Origin: Microcoleus sp. CAWBG506
GTDB lineage: Bacteria; Cyanobacteriota; Cyanobacteriia; Cyanobacteriales; Microcoleaceae
Assembly: GCA_020883125.1 (NCBI GenBank)
Contig: JAHREW010000012.1
Location: forward strand, 90,020 to 154,019
DNA length: 64,000 nucleotides
Direction: 5' to 3'
The notes under the pieces are model-generated. The model saw only the letters and a program-made list of their open reading frames with translations. It had not been told where the DNA came from and did no database searches. Within the stretch, counting starts at the first letter, position 1. Every line of letters begins with the position of its first letter. Both the position numbers and the translations under genes were made by a program. Shown one piece after another: positions 35,001 through 42,673 of the stretch.

Positions 35001-35834
35001 ACCTTGAACAAATACTGCTTTTTCTGGATCGATTTGCCAAGGATTAATCGTACCTACTTTTAAGATAATATCCGGTGAGGTTCCTCGAATGGGGTAGCGT
35101 CGCCACAAGGTTTTTGCTTCGCCCGTGGAAGTTTTGGCGCTTTCGCTTTTCCCTCTTTCGTATTGTCCCCACCCTGCTTTTACTTTAATTGCTTTGGCAT
35201 CTCCAGCTACACAAAAAGTCATGCCAATTGCGGAGGGAAACATTTTCTCGGCGGGGAGAATGTTACTTTCGGTTGTGCCTTCTTCTAAAGTACCGCTACC
35301 GGAAATGGCTAGTTCATCCATTTGTTCGGGCGTTTCTTCGAGTTCTTCGGGTACAATATGCCGATCGCTAGGTGCGATTAATCCGACGAGATAGCGATCG
35401 CTTACTCGCATTTCGTCTATTTCTTCATAGTCTCCCCCCGCTGGGCCGAGTAAATCATCTAATATTGCTTGTTCTAATTCTGCCCGAATTTGATAATAAC
35501 TTGGGGTTTCTAAAATAGAAGGAGGATTGTTTTCACTATTTTGATGGTTATTGTTTTCAAGATTTGGATGGGTATTGAAAAAATGTACAACTTTTTGAGC
35601 AATGTTATCGGACATGGTAGGATTTTCTAAGTCGATGACATCGCTATTATCTAAGCTAAGACCCTTTAATAGAACTGCTAAATGTTGTTCGTTGGCAGAA
35701 ATGACGCTACTCCAATCTAATTGAGCAGTCCCATTTTTTAACTGTTCGTTAATCGCTGCGAGGTCTAAGTTTCCAGGTAGTATAGCAGGGAGTTGGATAA
35801 TATTCATAATATTGCAATATTTCGGAATATTCAT
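32004..35834 (-). CDS. drmA: DISARM helicase DrmA
   Basis: A 1276-residue SF2 helicase. Walker A WFPTGGGKTEAYLGL (about 571-585), the DExH box IIQDELHLISG (about 825-833), a zinc-binding insert (NCPWCGSQIDPG and CGDALGKC) and the C-terminal helicase domain with NMISVGVDVKRLGVMVV and EYIQATSRVGR (about 1065-1075) are all present. The helicase and DUF1998-partner combination is diagnostic of DrmA/DrmB, which forms the core of DISARM in both classes. Two in-frame ATGs nine codons apart (35834, 35807) are both possible starts. It is separated from drmMI by an xisH/xisI pair on the other strand and a REP transposase. Confidence 0.9.
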   Translation of the reverse strand: MNIPKYCNIMNIIQLPAILPGNLDLAAINEQLKNGTAQLDWSSVISANEQHLAVLLKGLSLDNSDVIDLENPTMSDNIAQKVVHFFNTHPNLENNNHQNSENNPPSILETPSYYQIRAELEQAILDDLLGPAGGDYEEIDEMRVSDRYLVGLIAPSDRHIVPEELEETPEQMDELAISGSGTLEEGTTESNILPAEKMFPSAIGMTFCVAGDAKAIKVKAGWGQYERGKSESAKTSTGEAKTLWRRYPIRGTSPDIILKVGTINPWQIDPEKAVFVQGQIRQQHQDWIVTLFLVNGQKEPEIRRDSAWLFQPELSVESADPKYPDIFIKRRLKRQVGKLNPVLFAEEQAMAMQYRDCIEFAVGHGIGVHAELLGGKCDGEASQRHRAIRLATKVVPAYEIPQTTPPTIEEIPGLAGLILDMKELAEIPDLSTALSSLTIAYSEWITQQTAKISDSTADLGDYQEAAKSAMANCQITCDRIQAGINLLQTDSNATEAFRFMNRAMWQQRIHSIYAENKRRGEASEWDNIDIPKNRTWRPFQLAFILLNLPSITELDHPDRCHPTDAIADLLWFPTGGGKTEAYLGLTAYTIGLRRLQGDIAGRSGAAGVAVLMRYTLRLLTLQQFQRATTLICACEEIRRQDENKWGKEPFRIGLWVGMKTTPNRTEQSNEFLKQKLGQYQPTSSGSPHQLTNCPWCGSQIDPGKQHIKVESFAKGQGRTLIYCGDALGKCLFTQKQSPAEGLPIVVVDEEIYRRLPTLVIATVDKFAQMPWNGAVQMLFGQVDGYCTRHGFRSPEIEDTDSHPSKYGLPTAKTIPTNALRPPDLIIQDELHLISGALGTLVGLYETAVDRLASWEVNGKIVRPKVIASTATIRQARDQVHNLFLRQVQVFPPQGLDIEDNFFSCQRPPSEDYPGRRYLGICATGRRLKAALIRVYTAVLAASQYLFEKYGDLVDPWMTLVGYFNSMRELGGTRRLVDDDIQSRLGKTDRRGLAKRLRLEVEELTSRKNSTDIPIVLNWLETPFSSDKSNKNNKRKPLDVLLATNMISVGVDVKRLGVMVVTGQPKNTAEYIQATSRVGRTFPGLVFTVYNWARPRDLSHYEQFEHYHATFYQHVEALSITPFAPRAIDRGLAALFVSLVRLAGSELNANDKAGRISRHHPYVEAAINAICDRALAVGDTKTRDLVKQELEAKLDYWLAEAANTTGGKLLGYQTKKDGVTMGLLEQPGQSNWQSFTCLNSLRNVEPNIGLILDDRIPDDDDRPTQSMSETTPIDLDL

Positions 35835-35965
35835 AAATTAGCAATTTAGCATTTTAGCATAATACCACATTTGAATACATAGGGTGCGTCACGGCTACGC
35901 TTAACGCACCATCTTTCACTAAATGTGATAGTTTTAAATTGCACCTTTATATCAAATCGTCTATT

Positions 35966-36382
35966 GTGGCTAAGGATCGTTTTCATCAAGTTGTTAAGAC
36001 TGCTCTTACTAAGGATGGGTGGAATGTTACTCACGATCCACTTAAAATAAAAGTGGGCGGTGTAGATAGGTCAATTGACTTGGGGGCAGAACGATTACTG
36101 GCAGCAGAGCGAGGAAATGAGAAAATTGCGGTGGAAGTCAAAAGTTTTTTAGCTAGTGCATCGGCAATTTCTGAGTTTCATACAGCACTGGGGCAGTTTA
36201 TTAACTATCGGGCTGCATTGCGTCGTGAAGAACCCGATCGCATTCTCTATTTAGCCATACCCGATTTAATCTATAACAGCTTCTTTCAACGTGATTTTCC
36301 AGCATCAATGCTGCAAGAAAATTCCGTAAAATTGATTATTTACGACATTGAACTGGAGCAAATTTCACAATGGAAAAACTAA
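35966..36382 (+). CDS. xisH: XisH protein (PD-(D/E)XK-like)
   Basis: A roughly 138-residue protein with the XisH pattern: AKDRFHQVVKTALTKDGW, VTHDPLKI, SIDLGAERLLAAERGNEKIAVEVKSF (D...E-x-K nuclease core) and LGQFINYRAAL. XisH and XisI were named for excision of the heterocyst fdxN element, and XisH has a restriction-endonuclease-like fold; many copies occur in filamentous cyanobacteria without known function. The start is taken as GTG at 35966 (AKDRFH is the usual N terminus); a TTG at 35939 is less likely. It overlaps xisI by 13 bases. The pair is inserted, on the opposite strand, within the DISARM gene set. Confidence 0.85.
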   Translation: MAKDRFHQVVKTALTKDGWNVTHDPLKIKVGGVDRSIDLGAERLLAAERGNEKIAVEVKSFLASASAISEFHTALGQFINYRAALRREEPDRILYLAIPDLIYNSFFQRDFPASMLQENSVKLIIYDIELEQISQWKN

Positions 36383-36717
36383 CGGATCAATTAACCAACT
36401 ATCAGCAAATTGTACAGCAATTATTGATGGATTACGCAGAAATTAAGCCAGCTTATGGTGATATTGAAGTTGAAACTATCTTTGATACACAGCGAAATCA
36501 CTATCAAATTGTGCATCTGGGTTGGCAGCATAAACGCTGGGTGCATGATTGTATAATACATCTTGATATTCGCAATGAGAAAATCTGGATTTTTTACAAT
36601 TCAACAGAACATGATATTGCAGCAGATTTAGTCAATTTGGGTGTACCAAAACAAGATATTGTGTTAGGTTTTTATCCTCCTTTCATGCGGGAAATGAGTG
36701 ATTATGCAGTGGGCTAA
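36370..36717 (+). CDS. xisI: XisI protein
   Basis: A 115-residue protein matching XisI: MEKLTDQLTNYQQIVQQLL, HYQIVHLGWQHKRWVHDCIIHLDIRNEKIWI and DLVNLGVPKQDIVLGFYPP. XisI is always coupled to XisH. Overlap with xisH ensures coupled translation, as in a toxin-antitoxin or two-subunit arrangement. A REP palindrome pair follows 12 bases after the stop. Confidence 0.88.
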   Translation: MEKLTDQLTNYQQIVQQLLMDYAEIKPAYGDIEVETIFDTQRNHYQIVHLGWQHKRWVHDCIIHLDIRNEKIWIFYNSTEHDIAADLVNLGVPKQDIVLGFYPPFMREMSDYAVG

Positions 36718-36729
36718 AAGCAGAATAAA

Positions 36730-36781
36730 GTTCGTAGTAAGCACTTTAGTGCGATTTGGCGTTAAAACGCCTACTACAAAC
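36730..36781. repeat. REP palindrome pair (BIME-like)
   Basis: GTTCGTAGTA followed by AGCACTTTAGTGC (36730-36752), then GGCGTTAAAACGCC followed by TACTACAAAC (36758-36781). The two are head-to-head hairpins with inverted GTAGTA tags. It lies immediately downstream of the REP transposase gene (minus strand). Confidence 0.75.
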
Positions 36782-36790
36782 TTATGCGAT

Positions 36791-37393
36791 TTAACAGGGA
36801 AAATCATCCCAAATTTTTCCGTAATCAAGTACAGGATATCTCACCCAAGAATCTCTCAACCATTCCCTTCCTTGAGTTGCTAAATACCAGTGAAGGCTAC
36901 TTTCCACCCAATCATAAGGAGATTTAACAAAACCATGTTTCACCGGATTGTAATGTATATAATTTAAAGTTGTATAATAATGTCGTTCCGAACGAATAGC
37001 CCGATCGCTAAAGCGATACCATACCTTTCGTCCTTTTGTATTATCCTCAATATTCCATTGGTAAGAAGTGGAACCGTGATTTCTCCGAAATAAGTCACTC
37101 AAGACATTAAAATCCGTTAAATGTACCAATAAATGATAGTGATTAGGTAAAACTACCCAAGCAAGTATTTCTACACCATTCATCACAAATTTCTCAAAAA
37201 TCAAATTTAGCATTTGCTGACGGCGAGATTCGGAAAACATGATTTTTTTATGTTCATAACAAGCTGCTGTTAATAAATAAAACTCTCGATCGCGCACTTG
37301 ATGAGGCGGTTCGTGAGGTGGAAAACCTCGCGCTAAACGTTGTTTAACTAATTCGGCACGTTGTTCTGGTGTAAGATTGCGATATTCGTACAT
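36791..37393 (-). CDS. REP-associated tyrosine transposase (RAYT, TnpA-REP, Y1/HUH family)
   Basis: A 200-residue Y1 HUH nuclease: MYEYRNLTPEQRAELV, VVLPNHYHLLVH with the HUH metal site H85-Y86-H87, and LNYIHYNPVKHGFV carrying the likely catalytic tyrosine. A clear AAGGAG lies 7 bases before ATG at 37393, so the longer frame to 37498 is not the start. These proteins cut and move REP sequences carrying a GTAG tag beside a hairpin. REP pairs with GTAGTA tags flank the gene on both sides (36730-36781, 37410-37487), and a third pair is at 42611-42658. It is inserted between drmMI and xisI/drmA. Confidence 0.85.
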   Translation of the reverse strand: MYEYRNLTPEQRAELVKQRLARGFPPHEPPHQVRDREFYLLTAACYEHKKIMFSESRRQQMLNLIFEKFVMNGVEILAWVVLPNHYHLLVHLTDFNVLSDLFRRNHGSTSYQWNIEDNTKGRKVWYRFSDRAIRSERHYYTTLNYIHYNPVKHGFVKSPYDWVESSLHWYLATQGREWLRDSWVRYPVLDYGKIWDDFPC

Positions 37394-37409
37394 AAATTTA
37401 CTCCTTGGG

Positions 37410-37487
37410 TTTAGCACTAAAGTGCTTACTACGAACGTTCGTAGTAAGCACTTTAGTGCTAAAGGGACTGAAGTCCCTACTACGAAC
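37410..37487. repeat. REP cluster with perfect 54-base palindrome
   Basis: 37410-37463 is a perfect 54-base palindrome. It is two head-to-head REPs, each AGCACTAAAGTGCT plus TACTACGAAC. A third REP follows, GGGACTGAAGTCCC plus TACTACGAAC (37464-37487). The tag is constant and the hairpin stem varies between units. It overlaps the region just upstream of the RAYT ribosome binding site. Confidence 0.8.
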
Positions 37488-37505
37488 ATTTGTTTCATTT
37501 GCTAA

Positions 37506-40500
37506 TCAAAATAAGCTTAACTGTCCCTCAGATGTTACCTGTTTTTTCGCATTTTTACCTCCACTTTTCCCCTTTTTCTTCCCTTTATCGTGCAACCCTT
37601 GTTTATCTTCTTCATCGTAACGTTCGTGATTCAGCAGCAAGAGTCTATCTAGCACTTCCCGGCGTGCGGTTTCGCTGATAGTGTAGCGCAATCCTTGTTT
37701 GGTTTGGTGGAAATCATGCCCTAAGTCTATGTCTTGCCAACCGTAGGCGGCGGCGACGGCGTTATCCATTTCGATGTGTAATGAACGCAGTTGTTGAATG
37801 TCGGTGGCGGTTTCTTCGGGGTTGTGGAAGCGGTTGTAGGTTTTGGTTAATCCTTCTTGGCGAGTTTGCATGATGCTTTGGCGGTGGGTGTAATATTTTT
37901 CGCCAATGTTTTCTAGGTTTGAGGTTGATGTGGGGAAGGGGAAGGTTTCAAAACAGTCGGTAGGAGTATATTGAGGTCTAGTTTCTAGTTTGTTTCCGTA
38001 TGTTAAAGTCCATTGCCAATGAAGTTCACTTTGAAGCACGGCATAATCTTGCCAATTGTCTATTGCTAATACAACCGTCATGTGACTCAAAACTAATCCT
38101 AGCTGATAAAATACTAAATTATGGTGTTTACTTGTTAAGGGATGAACTAACACACGCTTCATATTTGCGATCTCATCATAAAGTCCGGGTCGCTTTTCTG
38201 CATAATGCCACCAATTATCGCGGTAAATTTTCCTGTTATTCTTATTTCTCTCAGGCTTAACCTTCTCTTCTAAAATCGCCAAACAATCAGGATAATCAAC
38301 AGCATAAGGTTTACCCTTTGGCTTTTTCGGATCGTCATGTTCAGCATCCAAAGCCCAATCCTTAAAATTAATCACCCAACGACTCGGAGATTGATCCGGG
38401 CGAGAATTCAAATCCTCACCATTCAAATAAGGAAATAAAACATCTTTATTGCGAACATCTTTTTCAATCAATGCTTGTGCTTCTTCTGGAGTCAAAACAA
38501 ACCCCATCCCCAACACATAGGAACCAATAAAAGATTTATCCTGATTAGCTACTAACCGAGAAGGATTACCAACACTTTTACCCGGCATTGTCAAAAAAGC
38601 TGTAATTCCCTCAACAGGTTTTTCATCTAAAATAAATTCACCTTGCCAATCGCCTTTTCGTAACCAAACATGAGCAACTTCTAAACTAGCCGTTCCCTCC
38701 CATTTACGACTAGAAACAGCACGAGGAATCACACAATTATTAGCAACTAATTGATCTAAACCCACTTCGCGAGAATCACCTTGAGCAATTGTATTTGTCG
38801 CAACTAAACCAAACCCACCCTGAGAATTAAGTAACTGTTGCGCCCTCAAAAAAAAGTAAGCACATAAATCAGCACTTCCTCTTTTTCCATTCGCAACTTT
38901 TTCTACTAAAAAATCTCGATAATCCGTCCCCAATACCCCTGTAATCTTTTGCCCTCCCTGAAACGGAGGATTTCCCACCAAAGCATCAAAACCTTTACCC
39001 GATAAATCACTTAAAAACACCTCTGGAAACTCCAACGCCCAATGAAAGGTTTTTCTAGGCGATTGTCCCCCAGGATTCCCAATATCTAACATTCTTTGCG
39101 CCTTAGCATATAACACCTCAATCTGTCGCTGTCTTTCCTCACCCTTCACTGCCAACACACCCGCCACTTGCTGAGACAAAACCGCCAAATCCTCAACCAC
39201 CAAATTACCCGTTTTTCCCGCTTGCATCAACGCTTCCCCAACCAGCAAATCCCCAATAAACCGCACCTGATTTAAAGCTTTCTCCGCTTCTTCCAATAAC
39301 TCATTTTTCCGTTGCAAATCCCGAATATCATTAACCGAAAAACCTTCCAACTCTTGACGTTTAGCAATCGCATCCTTTAACAAAGGTCTACAAATCGTCG
39401 AAATAATCGCCAATTGATTCCCCTCTTTCGGGTTAAGATTAAAAAACTCAATTTGCTGGGCATCCGTCACCCCCAACAACGAATCGCCCCATTTCAAAGC
39501 ATGATTTAAAAACGTAAACGGTCGCCCCTGCGCCAAAGTTATCAACCACAAAGATAACTTCGCCATCTCCACCGCCAAAGGATTTTTATCAACACCATAA
39601 AGACAGCGTTCTGCCACAATCCGCCGCGCCACCGTCAACCGTTCATCACTATCTTTGGGAATCGGACATTCATCAGGACGAAACTGAGATAAAGTCCCCT
39701 CTGGCGCAATCACCACCTGACCTGGATTTTCCCGTTCTGCGGTTTCCCACGCCTCCACCAAACGTTCAGCCAAATAGCGACAAGTCTGCACCAAAAACGC
39801 CCCACTTCCCATCGCCATATCGCAGACTTTCAGTAACAGTAAATCCTTAGCAGATTTGAGTCGCCATTCTGATTTCGGTTTCCCCTCAACCACCCCTTGA
39901 TAAACCAAAGGTTCCAAAGTATATTGCACAATTGGTTCCGTCAAACTGCGCGGCGTGTAATGCGTCCCCGTTTCCCGACGATTAGTCCCCTGAGTCACAT
40001 AAACGCTACCCGTCGGAATCACCACCGGATATTCCAAAGTATCCAAGCGAATCAAACCCGCAAACGGCAAAACCCGTTGATATAATTCCCCATCATTATT
40101 GCAAGCAATTCGCAACCGTCCTTCTTGTTGTGGCGACAAATCCCGCAGGGGAATCAATTCCCCTGCTAATAGCCCAAGTCGGTTGAAACCGACTAAATTA
40201 TCTGAAGCATCCTCAGTCCGTTTTAACGGACTTTCGCTATTAGCCAGGGATTTTAATCCCTGGCGGGCTGATTGCTGACGATTTGATTGTTTGCGGCTTG
40301 ATTCCTTCACCCCATTCTCTAAATTTAAATCTTTCCGCAAAGCAGACTCCGACCTTCCCGTTTCCCCCTTCAAAAACTTAATGAACTCACCTTCACCTTT
40401 AGCAAGAGAACCTAGCAAAGTTTCTAAATCAATTTCCGGTTCCTGAGATTTTGACCCCTTCAATCCCAACACCGGAGAACTCGCCCGGACTGCGGTATGG

Positions 40501-41828
40501 TCAAGCAAACCCTCGTAAACATGACCAATTTGTTCGATATCCAGCGCCCGGAACGAAAGGCGGCGCGGTTCCACCGTTCCCCCGACGCGGATTTGCAAAA
40601 TTTGCAAAGCTTCCAACAAATGCAAGACAATGCGATTATTCACCGGAATCGGTTCCGCAGAGGCTGACTTCCACTCAGTTCCCAGCGCCCTTCCTTCCAA
40701 AAACGGGAATCTATCCGGGTCAAACAAACTCCCCCCATAAGCAGGAACATCCAGCAAATCGTGGCGAATCCCCCCAAAAACGGCGCGAAATGTCGCCAAC
40801 AACCGACACCAAGCATCGCTGCGACGTTCCAACACCTCCTCGCCAAACTTATCCGCATCGCTGCGTAACTTTGCCGCAATCGTAGAAACCGCATAATATT
40901 CCTGATAAAGCGTTTCTCCCCCCGGCGAAGGAATCAACTTGCGTTCCTCAGCAGCAAACAAAAACACCAACCGCATCATCACCGTCAGCGCCGCTTCATA
41001 AAGCTGAGTTTCCGAGATATTTTCTAAGAGAGTACGATTTCTATCTTGGTCGATGCGGTCTAACGCCTGTACCAACACTTCCACCGCCCGCCGTACCTGA
41101 TAACCCAATTGGTCAGTAACTTCTTGCTGGTCGCTAATACTTTGAGTTAGCAAAGTTTCCAAAATTTCGGAGTCATCCACCCCAAAAAACCGCCTCACCC
41201 CCAACAAACTGCGAAACGCCCGCAGGGTTAAATGTTCTTCCAACCACAGCGTCCCATACCAAGAAATAAAACCCGTGGTTTCCCCTCTAGGCGCATTAAC
41301 TAACATCCAATGTTCGCCATTAGTTACTAACCCCAACCGCACATTACCAGCGTGCAATAATTCCATCATCCGAGTCGCGGGACTTGCTTTCCAGCGTTGC
41401 CCTGCCAAAGGTTTCTCCAAATCCTGTTCGGCAGGTACAATCTGAACTAATAGCCGAGGTGTCCCTGCATTAGGTGTTTCTTGAGGATTAACAATTACCC
41501 AATCTGGCCGGAGAGTTTCCCCATGTTCTGCAACAGTGGTTTGCAACCCAGGCGGAATGCGCTGCCCTTCTAACAATACCTCCTCCGGCAATTCCAAAGT
41601 CTGCCGCAAAACAAATTCCACCCAAGCGCGATGAATCGCCTTTTCAGGACGCGCCCCCAGTTGATTATCCTGCCATTCTTCATAGGCTAACCGTAACAGC
41701 TTAAAATGTTCCGAGTCATGGGCATCTAACCCACTGGGAAACACTTTCAGCAATACGGGTAAACTTAAAAAAGGCCCGGAAGCTTCAACCAGAGATAACC
41801 ATTCAGCGTGGTGACGTGCGGTAGACAT
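37506..41828 (-). CDS. drmMI: DISARM class 1 DNA adenine methyltransferase (DrmMI-type)
   Basis: A 1440-residue N6-adenine methyltransferase of the type IIG/Eco57I-like kind. An N-terminal PD-(D/E)XK-like or nucleotide-recognition part lies in residues 1-600 (EQDLEKPLAGQRWKASPATRMMEL). Motif I is VCDMAMGSGAFLVQ (about 667-680), motif IV NPPFQGG (about 952-958), and a target-recognition region precedes the end. The protein terminates in KKQVTSEGQLSLF, a sliding-clamp-type motif after a Lys-rich linker. An in-frame REP cluster is inserted at about residues 519-561. In class 1 DISARM, drmMI marks host DNA so that DrmA/B spare it. Its start region is duplicated in tandem (41788-42065). Confidence 0.87.
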   Translation of the reverse strand: MSTARHHAEWLSLVEASGPFLSLPVLLKVFPSGLDAHDSEHFKLLRLAYEEWQDNQLGARPEKAIHRAWVEFVLRQTLELPEEVLLEGQRIPPGLQTTVAEHGETLRPDWVIVNPQETPNAGTPRLLVQIVPAEQDLEKPLAGQRWKASPATRMMELLHAGNVRLGLVTNGEHWMLVNAPRGETTGFISWYGTLWLEEHLTLRAFRSLLGVRRFFGVDDSEILETLLTQSISDQQEVTDQLGYQVRRAVEVLVQALDRIDQDRNRTLLENISETQLYEAALTVMMRLVFLFAAEERKLIPSPGGETLYQEYYAVSTIAAKLRSDADKFGEEVLERRSDAWCRLLATFRAVFGGIRHDLLDVPAYGGSLFDPDRFPFLEGRALGTEWKSASAEPIPVNNRIVLHLLEALQILQIRVGGTVEPRRLSFRALDIEQIGHVYEGLLDHTAVRASSPVLGLKGSKSQEPEIDLETLLGSLAKGEGEFIKFLKGETGRSESALRKDLNLENGVKESSRKQSNRQQSARQGLKSLANSESPLKRTEDASDNLVGFNRLGLLAGELIPLRDLSPQQEGRLRIACNNDGELYQRVLPFAGLIRLDTLEYPVVIPTGSVYVTQGTNRRETGTHYTPRSLTEPIVQYTLEPLVYQGVVEGKPKSEWRLKSAKDLLLLKVCDMAMGSGAFLVQTCRYLAERLVEAWETAERENPGQVVIAPEGTLSQFRPDECPIPKDSDERLTVARRIVAERCLYGVDKNPLAVEMAKLSLWLITLAQGRPFTFLNHALKWGDSLLGVTDAQQIEFFNLNPKEGNQLAIISTICRPLLKDAIAKRQELEGFSVNDIRDLQRKNELLEEAEKALNQVRFIGDLLVGEALMQAGKTGNLVVEDLAVLSQQVAGVLAVKGEERQRQIEVLYAKAQRMLDIGNPGGQSPRKTFHWALEFPEVFLSDLSGKGFDALVGNPPFQGGQKITGVLGTDYRDFLVEKVANGKRGSADLCAYFFLRAQQLLNSQGGFGLVATNTIAQGDSREVGLDQLVANNCVIPRAVSSRKWEGTASLEVAHVWLRKGDWQGEFILDEKPVEGITAFLTMPGKSVGNPSRLVANQDKSFIGSYVLGMGFVLTPEEAQALIEKDVRNKDVLFPYLNGEDLNSRPDQSPSRWVINFKDWALDAEHDDPKKPKGKPYAVDYPDCLAILEEKVKPERNKNNRKIYRDNWWHYAEKRPGLYDEIANMKRVLVHPLTSKHHNLVFYQLGLVLSHMTVVLAIDNWQDYAVLQSELHWQWTLTYGNKLETRPQYTPTDCFETFPFPTSTSNLENIGEKYYTHRQSIMQTRQEGLTKTYNRFHNPEETATDIQQLRSLHIEMDNAVAAAYGWQDIDLGHDFHQTKQGLRYTISETARREVLDRLLLLNHERYDEEDKQGLHDKGKKKGKSGGKNAKKQVTSEGQLSLF
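40146..40272. repeat. REP-like palindromes inserted in-frame within drmMI
   Basis: Hairpins GCAGGGGAAT/ATTCCCCTGC, AAGTCGGTT/AACCGACTT-like, AGTCCGTT/AACGGACT and AGGGATT/AATCCCT follow each other, joined by GCTAATAGC and CGCTATTAGC tags in inverted order. They encode a low-complexity peptide (LANSESPLKRTE, LLAGELIPL) that interrupts the methyltransferase between its N-terminal and catalytic parts without breaking the frame. Confidence 0.65.
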
Positions 41829-42065
41829 GATGGGTAATGGGGAATAGGTTTTTATTGCTGTTGAATGGCGCTGACTAAGATACCTAAAATTTTCTTGATA
41901 TCCTTAATATAGTATTCGCTTAAATCACCAGAGATAACCATTCAGCGTGGTGACGTGCGGTAGACATGATGGGTAATGGGGAATAGGTTTTTATTGCTGT
42001 TGAATGGCGCTGACTAAGACACCTAAAATTTTCTTGATATCCTTAATATAATATTCGCTTAAATC
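41788..42065. repeat. 139-bp tandem duplication at the drmMI / nuclease-gene junction
   Basis: 41788-41926 and 41927-42065 are near-identical with only a few differences. Each contains the first ~14 codons of drmMI and the last ~30 codons of the PD-(D/E)XK-like gene. The gene ends have therefore been copied, leaving an extra pair of gene ends between the intact genes. Confidence 0.85.
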
Positions 42066-42593
42066 GATCGAAATTACTTTATCCTGTAACTTTAAAAATT
42101 GCCAAATCGTGCCGATAGTGATTACTCCATAAATACTTTTGATTTCATTTCCTTGTCGTTCATTAAATAACTGTGCTGCTACCATTTCCGCAATACACTG
42201 CGCCAACCCCGATTTTAAGTTTTCATTCTTCGTCTCCACCAGCGTAATTACCGGGGCGCGAACAAATAACTGTTCTTTCGATGAACTAATGATAAAATCA
42301 CAAAAGCCATTTAAACCTTGTTGGACATCAACCGTAAAGTCCACCCCCGAAAACAAGCTAATTTGACCCTTAAATTTGCGCCTAATCTCTAACAAAACTG
42401 GACTAATAATCATTTCCGAACGGGCTTTTTCCGTATTAATCGCCACCGCCAAATCAACATTTTCACCTAGAATTGTTACCAGTAAATCGCTACATTCTGC
42501 TTCCGGTACATCCGCAAACATTCCCGACGCTTCATTCACCGTCAATCCAAACCGTTGACTTACTTCATTTAACTTAAAATCGCTGTATGCCAT
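41991..42593 (-). CDS. PD-(D/E)XK-like nuclease candidate in the DISARM locus
   Basis: A 200-residue protein starting at ATG 42593 (GGAG about 10 bases before it; a start at 42614 would lie in the REP). It has the restriction-endonuclease-like active-site pattern: D in FCDFIIS, then VITLVETKNENLKSGLAQC with E-T-K, followed by a helix. In numbering from the longer frame these are D106, E127 and K129; subtract 7 for this start. Such proteins appear in cyanobacteria as solitary genes. Here it lies between drmD and drmMI on the same strand, where no gene is part of canonical DISARM. It may replace the missing PLD nuclease drmC. It also has an internal QISLF sequence that weakly resembles the clamp motif. 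Confidence 0.6.
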   Translation of the reverse strand: MAYSDFKLNEVSQRFGLTVNEASGMFADVPEAECSDLLVTILGENVDLAVAINTEKARSEMIISPVLLEIRRKFKGQISLFSGVDFTVDVQQGLNGFCDFIISSSKEQLFVRAPVITLVETKNENLKSGLAQCIAEMVAAQLFNERQGNEIKSIYGVITIGTIWQFLKLQDKVISIDLSEYYIKDIKKILGVLVSAIQQQ

Positions 42594-42610
42594 TTGTTTT
42601 ATCTCCGTTT

Positions 42611-42658
42611 GCACTAAAGTGCTTACTACGAACTGTTTGTAGTAGGCACGCCCGTGCC
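42611..42658. repeat. REP palindrome pair upstream of the nuclease gene
   Basis: GCACTAAAGTGC plus TTACTACGAAC (42611-42633), then TGTTTGTAGTA plus GGCACGCCCGTGCC (42634-42658). The TACTACGAAC/GTTTGTAGTA tags are the same as those beside the RAYT gene, 5 kb away. Confidence 0.75.
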
Positions 42659-42673
42659 TTTATTGATATTAAT

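Noticed and set aside
37394..37498. Extended N terminus of the REP transposase
   Set aside because: It translates the 54-base REP palindrome; the AAGGAG and ATG at 37393 fix the true start.
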